A DNA stretch of 64,000 bases. Source: Prauserella_A oleivorans (GTDB taxonomy: Bacteria > Actinomycetota > Actinomycetes > Mycobacteriales > Pseudonocardiaceae). The notes under the pieces are model-generated. The model was not told the DNA's origin, did no database searches, and was given only the letters and a program-made list of their open reading frames with translations. Positions 47,793-54,770 of this stretch are shown here, one piece after another (position 1 is the stretch's first letter; every line of letters begins with the position of its first letter). Position numbers and translations under genes: made by a program. The DNA lies in NCBI RefSeq assembly GCF_042685745.1, contig NZ_JBHUNT010000001.1:3348001-3412000 (forward strand), written 5' to 3'.

Positions 47793-48728
47793 GTGGCACG
47801 TGCGCGCGGCAGATCGGTGGACCAGGTCGTGGCCGCCTACCTCGACCACCTGACGGTGGAGCGGGGGACCTCGCACAACACCCTCGACAGCTACGCCCGC
47901 GACCTCCGCCGGTACGCCGCACACCTGCAAGCCCACGGTGTCACCGACATCGGCGCCGTCGAGCCCGGCCACGTCACCGCGTTCGGCGTGGCCCTGCGCG
48001 AGGGCGACGCCGACCACCGGCCGCTGGCGGCGTCGTCGGCCGCGCGGGCCCTGGTCGCGGTGCGTGGGCTGCACCGCTTCGCCCACGCCGACGGCATCAC
48101 CGAGCACGACCCGGCACGCGACGTCCACCCGCCCGCCCCGGCGCGGCGGCTGCCCAAGGCGCTGCCCGTGGACGACGTGCTCCGGCTGCTCGGCACCCCG
48201 CCCCCGGACGGCGAGCGCGCGCTGCGGGACCGCGCGCTGCTCGAACTGCTGTACTCCACCGGCGCGCGGATCTCGGAGGCGGTCGGCCTCGACGTCGACG
48301 ACATCGACGCCGAGGAGCGGACCGTCCTGCTCGACGGCAAGGGCGGCAGACAGCGGCTCGTTCCGGTCGGGCGGCCCGCGCTCGAGGCCCTCGACGCCTA
48401 CCTGGTGCGGGCGCGGCCGGTGCTGGCCAAGCGAGGCCGGGGCGGGCCCGCGGTGTTCCTCAACGCCCGGGGTGGCCGGCTGTCCCGGCAGAGCGCGTGG
48501 CAGGTGCTGAAGACGGCGGCGGCCCGGGCCGGGATCACCGCCAGCGTGTCGCCGCACACGCTGCGGCACTCGTTCGCCACGCATCTCATCGAAGGCGGCG
48601 CCGATGTCCGTGTGGTGCAGGAGCTGCTGGGCCACGCCTCGGTCACGACCACCCAGGTTTACACTTTGATCACGGTGAACACTCTGCGTGAGGTGTACGC
48701 GACAGCGCATCCCCGGGCCCTCGGCTGA
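47793..48728 (+). CDS. xerD: tyrosine recombinase XerD
   Basis: Site-specific recombinase resolving chromosome dimers at dif. 311 residues: N-terminal SAM-like core-binding domain (YLDHLTVERGTSHNTLDSYARDLRR), then the catalytic domain with Arg in STGARISEAVGL, Lys in LDGKGGRQRLVPVG, HTLRHSFATHL, LGHASVTTT and the nucleophile Tyr in TTQVYT. All catalytic residues are present. GTG start, leaderless promoter. A small hairpin TCGGCT-GAGC-AGCCGA spans its stop (48721-48736). Confidence 0.95.
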   Translation: MARARGRSVDQVVAAYLDHLTVERGTSHNTLDSYARDLRRYAAHLQAHGVTDIGAVEPGHVTAFGVALREGDADHRPLAASSAARALVAVRGLHRFAHADGITEHDPARDVHPPAPARRLPKALPVDDVLRLLGTPPPDGERALRDRALLELLYSTGARISEAVGLDVDDIDAEERTVLLDGKGGRQRLVPVGRPALEALDAYLVRARPVLAKRGRGGPAVFLNARGGRLSRQSAWQVLKTAAARAGITASVSPHTLRHSFATHLIEGGADVRVVQELLGHASVTTTQVYTLITVNTLREVYATAHPRALG

Positions 48729-48766
48729 GCAGCCGAAAGTACTCCGATCGCGCCCGGCGAGCCGAA

Positions 48767-48796
48767 TTGCTGGTGCTTGACGTGCCCGAATAGGCT
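48767..48796 (+). promoter_or_regulatory. possible parA promoter
   Basis: TTGCTG (48767-48772), 18-nt spacer, TAGGCT (48791-48796). Fits a housekeeping promoter; a GAGGAGGAG ribosome site follows before ATG 48832. Confidence 0.4.
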
Positions 48797-48831
48797 GACG
48801 CCGTCCGTGGCCGAGGAGGAGCTTTCGCCCT

Positions 48832-49797
48832 ATGTCGACTTCCGAGCACCCGACACGGCGCGTTCCGGACAGCCTCGACGGGGTGAGCATCGCGACCGAG
48901 ACCGGCGGCGAGAGTGGGGAGTACGACGTGACCGCGGCGGAGGAGATGAACGGCGACGACACCCAGGTCAAGCTCGGTCCGACCGGTCGTCCGCTCCGCG
49001 TCATCCCCGAACCCCCGCTCGTCGACAAGCACGGCCCGGCGCGGGTGCTCGCGATGTGCAACCAGAAGGGCGGCGTGGGCAAGACCACCTCGACGATCAA
49101 CCTCGGCGCGGCCTTGGCGGAGTACGGCAGGCGGGTGCTGCTGGTGGACTTCGACCCGCAGGGCGCCCTGTCGGTGGGGCTCGGCGTGCAACCCCACGAG
49201 CTGGACCAGACCGTCTACAACGTGATCATGGAACGCTCGGTGGACATCGACGGCGTGATCCGCGCTACGAAGGTCGACAACGTCGATCTCCTGCCGAGCA
49301 ACATCGACCTCTCGGCCGCCGAGGTGCAGCTGGTCGCCGAGGTCGGCCGGGAACACACGTTACTGAGGGTGCTGCGTCCGGTGATGGAGCGCTACGACTA
49401 TGTTCTAGTCGACTGCCAGCCGTCACTGGGACTGCTCACCGTCAACGCGCTCACCGCGGCCGACGGCGTGATCATCCCGCTGGAGTGCGAGTTCTTCAGT
49501 CTGCGTGGCGTGGCGTTGCTGATAGACACCATCGAGAAGGTGCGCGAGCGGCTCAACCCCAAACTGGATATCACCGGGATTCTCGCCACCATGTTCGATC
49601 CGAGAACCCTGCATTCGAAGGAGGTCATGGCCCGCGTGGTGGAGGCATTCGGGGACACCGTGTTCGACACGGTGATCAACCGCACCGTGCGTTTCCCTGA
49701 GACCACTGTGGCCGGCGAGCCGATCACTCGCTGGGCTCCGCGGTCGGCCGGCGCGGCGGCGTACCGCCAGCTGGCGCGCGAGGTGATCGCTCGGTGA
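48832..49797 (+). CDS. ParA-family ATPase (Soj-like, non-oriC)
   Basis: 321 residues. A 60-residue polar extension precedes the deviant Walker A CNQKGGVGKTTST near residue 78, with LLVDFDPQGALSVGLG and the DCQPSLGLLTVNAL motif near 200. This is the second ParA-type gene found beside scpAB in actinobacteria (Rv1708-like), distinct from the parAB pair near oriC. It overlaps by 4 nt a small ribbon-helix-helix gene, a possible partner. Role is presumably in chromosome or cargo positioning. Confidence 0.9.
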   Translation: MSTSEHPTRRVPDSLDGVSIATETGGESGEYDVTAAEEMNGDDTQVKLGPTGRPLRVIPEPPLVDKHGPARVLAMCNQKGGVGKTTSTINLGAALAEYGRRVLLVDFDPQGALSVGLGVQPHELDQTVYNVIMERSVDIDGVIRATKVDNVDLLPSNIDLSAAEVQLVAEVGREHTLLRVLRPVMERYDYVLVDCQPSLGLLTVNALTAADGVIIPLECEFFSLRGVALLIDTIEKVRERLNPKLDITGILATMFDPRTLHSKEVMARVVEAFGDTVFDTVINRTVRFPETTVAGEPITRWAPRSAGAAAYRQLAREVIAR

Positions 49798-50210
49798 CCA
49801 GGCGAGCGTCCTTGCCAGGCGCCTCGGAACTGTTCCGCCGCACAAGCAATCCCGTGTTCGGCGAGGGCGCCTCGGCCCCGGCTCCCGCCACCAACGGCGA
49901 CGGCGACACCACCTCCGGCGAGGCGAAGCCGGAACGCCGCCTCGCCCGCACGAGCCCCACACGCCGCGGCTCCGGCAGGCAGAAGCACGACGCCAAGATC
50001 ACGGTGTACGTCTCGGGCGACGAGCTGCTCGCGATGGAACAGGCCCGGCTGACCCTGCGAGCGGCGCACGACCTCGCGGTCGACCGGGGCCGCATCGTGC
50101 GGGAGGCCGTGGCGGTGTTGCTCGCCGACTTCGAACAGCACGGCGAGGACTCGGTGCTCGTGGCCCGCTTGCGCGAAGGCCAGCTCGACAGCCAGGAAGC
50201 CCCGAACTGA
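49794..50210 (+). CDS. ribbon-helix-helix-like partner of ParA
   Basis: 138 residues. A disordered, Ser/Arg-rich N-terminus (about 1-60) leads to a compact C-terminal part starting KITVYVSGDELLAMEQARLTLR, then HDLAVDRGRIVREAVAVLLADF. A strand followed by two helices is the pattern of ribbon-helix-helix DNA-binding folds (Arc/MetJ/ParG type). GTG overlaps the parA stop and its own TGA overlaps scpA ATG. A DNA-binding partner of the ParA ATPase is inferred from this coupling. Confidence 0.6.
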   Translation: MTRRASLPGASELFRRTSNPVFGEGASAPAPATNGDGDTTSGEAKPERRLARTSPTRRGSGRQKHDAKITVYVSGDELLAMEQARLTLRAAHDLAVDRGRIVREAVAVLLADFEQHGEDSVLVARLREGQLDSQEAPN

Positions 50211-51085
50211 TGGATGAAGGGGCACCGCCCCAGCCCGACCCCGCGCCCGCCGCTCAGCCCGAACCCGGCCCGGAGGGGTCGGCACCGCGTTTCCGGGTGC
50301 GGCTGGCGAACTTCGAGGGACCGTTCGACCTCCTGCTGCAACTCATCTCCCAGCACCAGCTCGACGTCACCGAGGTCGCGCTGCACCAGGTCACCGACGA
50401 CTTCATCGCCTACACGCGGGCGCTGGGCCCGGAGTGGGACCTCGACGAGACCACCGAGTTCCTCGTCGTCGCCGCGACGCTGCTCGACCTGAAAGCCGCG
50501 CGGCTGCTGCCGTCCGGCGACGTCGAGGACGAGGACGACCTGGCGCTGCTGGAGGCGCGTGACCTGCTGTTCGCGCGGGTGCTGCAGTACCGGGCGTACA
50601 AGCAGGTCGCCGCGCTCTTCGCCGAGCTGGAGGCGGGCGCGCTACGGCGGTATCCGCGCTCGGTGACGCTCGAGGAGCGTTATCTCGGGTTGCTGCCCGA
50701 GGTGATGCTCGGGGTGACGCCGGAGAAGTTCGCCGACATCGCACTCGAGGTGTTCCGGCCGAAGCCGCCGCCGACGGTGTCGCTGGACCACCTGCACATG
50801 GCGAAGGTGTCGGTGCGCGAGCACGCGGCCATCCTGCGCGTCCGGCTGGCCGAGACCGGCCGCGCGACGTTCGGCGAGCTCGTGGCCGACTGCGAGCACA
50901 CCATCGAGGTCGTCGCGCGATTCCTGGCTCTGCTCGAGCTGTACCGGGAAGCGGTGGTGAACTTCGAGCAGGCCGAGGCGCTCGCGGAGCTGCACGTGCG
51001 GTGGACCGGCGGATCGGTGGAGGAGGCCGCCGCGCAGGCGGAGGCCGAGCGCGCCACGGATACGGAGGACGAGGAGTACGGGTGA
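50210..51085 (+). CDS. scpA: segregation and condensation protein A
   Basis: Kleisin that bridges the SMC heads. 291 residues: the N-terminal SMC-neck-binding part FRVRLANFEGPFDLLLQLISQHQLDVTEVALHQVTDDF (from about residue 24), a helical middle, and the C-terminal winged helix (RATFGELVADCEHTIEVVARFLALLELYREAVV). Start ATG overlaps the previous TGA by one base. Overlaps scpB by 4 nt. Confidence 0.96.
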   Translation: MDEGAPPQPDPAPAAQPEPGPEGSAPRFRVRLANFEGPFDLLLQLISQHQLDVTEVALHQVTDDFIAYTRALGPEWDLDETTEFLVVAATLLDLKAARLLPSGDVEDEDDLALLEARDLLFARVLQYRAYKQVAALFAELEAGALRRYPRSVTLEERYLGLLPEVMLGVTPEKFADIALEVFRPKPPPTVSLDHLHMAKVSVREHAAILRVRLAETGRATFGELVADCEHTIEVVARFLALLELYREAVVNFEQAEALAELHVRWTGGSVEEAAAQAEAERATDTEDEEYG

Positions 51086-52209
51086 GCGAGCCACACACCG
51101 ACAGCGGCACGGGGGCGCCGGGACCCGCCGAGGAACCGGCGGCGGGACACGGGCACGTCGAGCAGGCCGCGACCGGGCACGACGGGGGCACGGGCGGCGA
51201 GCCGGCGACGCCGGCTGCCGATGCGACGGTCACCGGCGGGCGGGAGGCCGGTGCCGACACGGCGGCCGTGGACGCGGAGCCGGTGCCGACCGCGGAGCCG
51301 GATGCATCCGGCCGCGCCGGGGTCGCCGAGGACGCTGTGCGGCCACGGCACAGGGAGGACACCGGACAGCCCGAGGCCCTCGAGGGGGCCGCTGCTGCCT
51401 CGCCGGGTGAGTCCTCGCCCGGCGAAACCGCATCGGATGCCGTGCCGGCGCAGCCAGCCCACACCGGATCCGCCGCGGGCACTCCGGAGGCGGTCGACCT
51501 GGACGCCCCGGACACCGACCCGGCCGACACCCGGACCGACACCCGGACCGACACCGACACCGACACTGGCGACGACATCGACATCGAGCTCGAAGCCAAC
51601 GACACCGATACCGCGGACACCGACACCGATCTCGTCTCCGTCGCCCAGGACCGCACGCTGCCCGACCTCAGCGGCTACGAGGCGCTGCAGTCGGCGCTCG
51701 AGGCGTTGCTGCTCGTGGTCGATGCGCCGGTGAACGAGGAAGCCCTCGCCGGTGCCCTCGAACAGCCCGTCGACCGGGTCACCGAGACGCTCCGCTCGAT
51801 GGCCGAGGACTACACCGACCGCGGCAGCGGCATCGATCTGCGCCGGGTCGCGGACGGCTGGCGGTTCTACACCCGGGACACCTACGCGCCGTTCGTGGAG
51901 AAGCTGCTCCTCGACGGCCAGCGGTCGAAGCTCACCCGTGCCGCGCTGGAGACCCTCGCCGTGATCGCCTACCGGCAGCCCGTGACACGCTCGCGGGTCG
52001 CGGCGGTCCGCGGGGTGAACGTCGACGGTGTCATCCGCACCCTCGTGGCGCGCGGACTCATCGAGGAGAGCGGCACGGACCCCGAGACCGGTGGCACGCT
52101 GTACGTGACGACGGAGTTGTTCCTGGAGCGGCTGGGCCTGTCGTCGCTCAACGACCTGCCGCCCATCGCCCCCCTGTTGCCCGAGGTGGATTCGATCGAT
52201 GACATCTAG
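51082..52209 (+). CDS. scpB: segregation and condensation protein B with acidic N-terminal extension
   Basis: 375 residues, about 180 more than usual. The ScpB core of two winged helices starts near 195 (LPDLSGYEALQSALEALLLVVDAPV) and includes LTRAALETLAVIAYRQPVTRS and GLIEESG. The first 190 residues are disordered: Ala/Gly/Pro/Glu-rich and then Asp/Thr-rich (DTRTDTRTDTDTDTGDD). Its DNA contains a 12-bp tandem repeat (GACACCCGGACC twice, 51526-51549). GTG overlaps the scpA stop. The core is firm, the extension has no known role. Confidence 0.94.
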   Translation: MSEPHTDSGTGAPGPAEEPAAGHGHVEQAATGHDGGTGGEPATPAADATVTGGREAGADTAAVDAEPVPTAEPDASGRAGVAEDAVRPRHREDTGQPEALEGAAAASPGESSPGETASDAVPAQPAHTGSAAGTPEAVDLDAPDTDPADTRTDTRTDTDTDTGDDIDIELEANDTDTADTDTDLVSVAQDRTLPDLSGYEALQSALEALLLVVDAPVNEEALAGALEQPVDRVTETLRSMAEDYTDRGSGIDLRRVADGWRFYTRDTYAPFVEKLLLDGQRSKLTRAALETLAVIAYRQPVTRSRVAAVRGVNVDGVIRTLVARGLIEESGTDPETGGTLYVTTELFLERLGLSSLNDLPPIAPLLPEVDSIDDI

Positions 52210-52939
52210 CCGTCCCGAAGGTGTGCGCCTGCAGAAGGTGCTCGCGCAGGCAGGCGTCGCGTCCCGCCGTGCGTCCGAGGACCTCATCGCGCAGGGGCGG
52301 GTCAGCGTCGACGGGGAGGTGGTGCGCGAGCTCGGCCGCCGAGTCGACCCGGACAGCGCCGTCATCCACGTCGACGGCCTGCGGGTCATCGTGCGCGACG
52401 ACCAGGTCTACCTCGCCCTGAACAAGCCGAAGGGCGTGCACAGCACGATGTCGGACGAGCAGGGCAGGCCGTGCGTCGGCGACTACGTGCGCGACCGGCG
52501 AGAGCGGCTCTTCCACGTCGGCCGGCTCGACGCCGACACCGAAGGCCTGTTGCTGCTCACCAACGACGGCGATCTGGCGCACCGGCTGATGCACCCCTCA
52601 TACCACGTGCCGAAGACGTATCTGGCCGAAGTGGACGGCAGTGTGCCGCGTGGGCTGGGCAAGCGGCTGCGGGAGGGTGTGGAGCTCGAGGACGGGCCGG
52701 TGCGCGTGGACGAGTTCCGCGTCAAGGACGTCCGGCCCGGGCGCACCCTCGTCGAGGTCGTGCTCCACGAGGGCCGCAAGCACATCGTCCGGCGGTTGCT
52801 CGCGGAGGTCGGTCACCCGGTGCGCAAGCTGGTCCGCACCGCCGTGGGCCAGGTTCAGCTCGGTCAGTCGAAACCGGGAACCCTGCGGAAGTTGACCCGT
52901 CAGGAGGTCGGCTCGCTGTATCGCGCCGTCGGGATGTAG
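52199..52939 (+). CDS. rluB: rRNA pseudouridine synthase (RluB/RsuA family)
   Basis: 246 residues. N-terminal S4 domain (RLQKVLAQAGVASRRASEDLIAQGRVSVDG), then the catalytic domain with LNKPKGVHSTMSDEQGRP and the catalytic Asp in HVGRLDADTEGLLLLTNDG near residue 98, ending with HEGRKHIVRRLLAEVGHPV. Modifies a uridine of 23S rRNA in the RluB group. ATG overlaps the end of scpB by 11 nt. Convergent with the antiporter gene, 4 bp apart. Confidence 0.94.
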   Translation: MTSSRPEGVRLQKVLAQAGVASRRASEDLIAQGRVSVDGEVVRELGRRVDPDSAVIHVDGLRVIVRDDQVYLALNKPKGVHSTMSDEQGRPCVGDYVRDRRERLFHVGRLDADTEGLLLLTNDGDLAHRLMHPSYHVPKTYLAEVDGSVPRGLGKRLREGVELEDGPVRVDEFRVKDVRPGRTLVEVVLHEGRKHIVRRLLAEVGHPVRKLVRTAVGQVQLGQSKPGTLRKLTRQEVGSLYRAVGM

Positions 52940-52943
52940 CCCG

Positions 52944-54140
52944 TCAGGGCGCGCCGCCCGCGGTGCTCGGCGCACCGGCGGTACGCCGCACCACCAGCCG
53001 TGCCACCGGTTCGACGACCCGTGCCGCGATCGGCCCGAGAACGGCCATCAGCAGCACGTAGGCGGTGGCCAGTGCGGCGAGCTCACCGGTTGCGGCGCCG
53101 GCGCTCACGGCGAGGCCGGCGATGACGATCGAGAACTCGCCCCGCGCCACCAGTTCCGCTCCGGCACGGGCGCGGCCGAGCTTGCCGATGCCGGAGCGGC
53201 GAGCGGCCCACCAGCCGGTGGCGACCTTCGTGAGCGTCGTGACGACCGCGAGCACCACCGCCCACGCCAGGACCGGCGGGATCGAGGCCGGGTCGGTGTT
53301 CAGGCCGAACACCACGAAGAACACGGCGGCGAAGAGGTCACGCAGCGGCTCGAGCAGCCGGGTGGCGTTCTCGGCCGTCGAGCCGGAGATCGCGATCCCG
53401 AGCAGGAACGCGCCGACGGCGGCGGACACCTGCATCGCCGAGGCGAGCCCGGCGACGAGCAGTGCCGCGCCGAACACCTTGAGCAGGAACACCTCGCGGT
53501 CGTCGCTGTCCACGAGGGCCGACACGTAGCGGCCGTAGCGCAGCGCCACCACCAGGACCAGGGAGATCACCAGCAGCGAGATGCCGACCGCCTGCAGGCC
53601 ACCGAGGAGGCTGACGCCGCCGAGCAGGGCGGTGAGTGTGGGCAGGTAGAGCGCCATCGCGAGGTCCTCGAACACCAGGATCGACAGCACCACCGGGGTC
53701 TCGCGGTTGCCGAGCCTGCCCAGGTCGCCGAGGACCTTCGCGATGATGCCCGACGAGGAGATGTAGGTGACGCCCGCGAGCACGAACGCGCCGATCGGCC
53801 CCCACCCGAGCAGCAGCGCGACGATGGCGCCGGGTGCCGCGTTCAGCACGATGTCGAGCAGGCCGGCCATCCACGAGCGCTTGAGCCCGGTGACGAGCTC
53901 GGCAGCCGAGTACTCCAGGCCGAGCAGCAACAGCAGCAGCACGACGCCGATCTCGCTGGCGAGCTGGGTGAACTCGCCGATGTCGGCCAGCGGGATCACC
54001 CCGCCCTTGCCGAAGAACAAGCCGCCGATGAGATACAGCGGGATCGGGGACAATCCGACGCGGCCGGCCAACCTGCCGAGCGCGCCGAGCACGAAGAAGA
54101 CCGCGCCGAGCTCGATCAGTTCCAGTGCGGTGTGATCCAC
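52944..54140 (-). CDS. CPA2 cation:proton antiporter (KhtU-like)
   Basis: 398 residues with about 12 hydrophobic segments, of the Kef/CPA2 family. Family signs: LIELGAVFFVLGALGRLAG at the start, LYLIGGLFFGKGG, ILVFEDLAMALYLP, GAFLLGIAISGS and the Asp/Phe-rich FAAVFFVVFGL. It lacks the cytoplasmic RCK domain of KefB/C; a separate RCK-C protein is encoded two bases upstream. Together they resemble the Bacillus KhtTU K+/H+ antiporter, where KhtT gates KhtU. Ion specificity is inferred. Confidence 0.88.
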   Translation of the reverse strand: MDHTALELIELGAVFFVLGALGRLAGRVGLSPIPLYLIGGLFFGKGGVIPLADIGEFTQLASEIGVVLLLLLLGLEYSAAELVTGLKRSWMAGLLDIVLNAAPGAIVALLLGWGPIGAFVLAGVTYISSSGIIAKVLGDLGRLGNRETPVVLSILVFEDLAMALYLPTLTALLGGVSLLGGLQAVGISLLVISLVLVVALRYGRYVSALVDSDDREVFLLKVFGAALLVAGLASAMQVSAAVGAFLLGIAISGSTAENATRLLEPLRDLFAAVFFVVFGLNTDPASIPPVLAWAVVLAVVTTLTKVATGWWAARRSGIGKLGRARAGAELVARGEFSIVIAGLAVSAGAATGELAALATAYVLLMAVLGPIAARVVEPVARLVVRRTAGAPSTAGGAP

Positions 54141-54142
54141 GG

Positions 54143-54625
54143 TCAGCCGTGCTGGAGGATCTTGGCGGTGGCGTCCAGTCCCTCGGAGGTACCGACGGCC
54201 ACGAGCAGGTCGCCTGCGGTGAAGGTGAAGTCGGGGCTGGGGGAGGGGTGCACCTGTCCGGCCCGCATCACGGCGACCACGGAGACACCGGTGCGGCTAC
54301 GGATCGCGGTGTCGGCGAGCGTCCGGCCGTCGAACGGCGATCCGCTCTTGATCGGCAGCTGCTTGGTGCTGATGCCCGGGAGTTCGCGGTGCTCCTCGGT
54401 GAGCTGCGCCACCAGCTGCGGGGCGCCGAGGAGGTTGGCGAGTGCGCCGGCCTCGTCGGCGGTGAGGGGGAGCGAGGCGACGCACGCGTCGGGATCGTCG
54501 GACTTCGACACGATCAGTTCGATCTTGCCGTCCCGGTGCGTGACGACTCCCACCCGCCGGCCGTTGTCGAGCGCGAAGTCCTTACGGACGCCGATTCCCG
54601 GCAGGGGAGTTACTTCGACGTTCAC
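54143..54625 (-). CDS. TrkA-C (RCK_C) regulatory subunit, KhtT-like
   Basis: 160 residues. An N-terminal domain (VEVTPLPGIGVRKDFAL, VGVVTHRDGKIELIV) and a C-terminal TrkA-C/RCK_C domain from about 80 (LPIKSGSPFDGRTLADTAIRSRTGVSVVAVMRAGQ ... FTFTAGDLLVAVGTSEGL). KhtT proteins of this shape gate antiporters in response to nucleotides such as cyclic-di-AMP. First gene of the pair. GTG start; TAGGCT ends six bases before it, so leaderless. Confidence 0.88.
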   Translation of the reverse strand: MNVEVTPLPGIGVRKDFALDNGRRVGVVTHRDGKIELIVSKSDDPDACVASLPLTADEAGALANLLGAPQLVAQLTEEHRELPGISTKQLPIKSGSPFDGRTLADTAIRSRTGVSVVAVMRAGQVHPSPSPDFTFTAGDLLVAVGTSEGLDATAKILQHG

Positions 54626-54723
54626 ATACCCAGCCTAACCCCGTCCGCGCCGCCGTCCGGGCTCAGGGTCGTTCGTCCGAAGTGTCCATTTCGGCCGGTC
54701 GTGTGGCCAGGTCAGCGGGTCCG

Positions 54724-54729
54724 TAGGAT
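54724..54729 (+). promoter_or_regulatory. possible mrp operon -10
   Basis: TAGGAT in the 145-bp region divergent from khtT. Transcription near 54736 would leave a short leader containing GGGGGAGGA before the mrpA GTG. No clear -35. Confidence 0.35.
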
Positions 54730-54770
54730 CGCCCTTGTCGACGGGTTTCGGGGGAGGACGGTGAGGCCGA

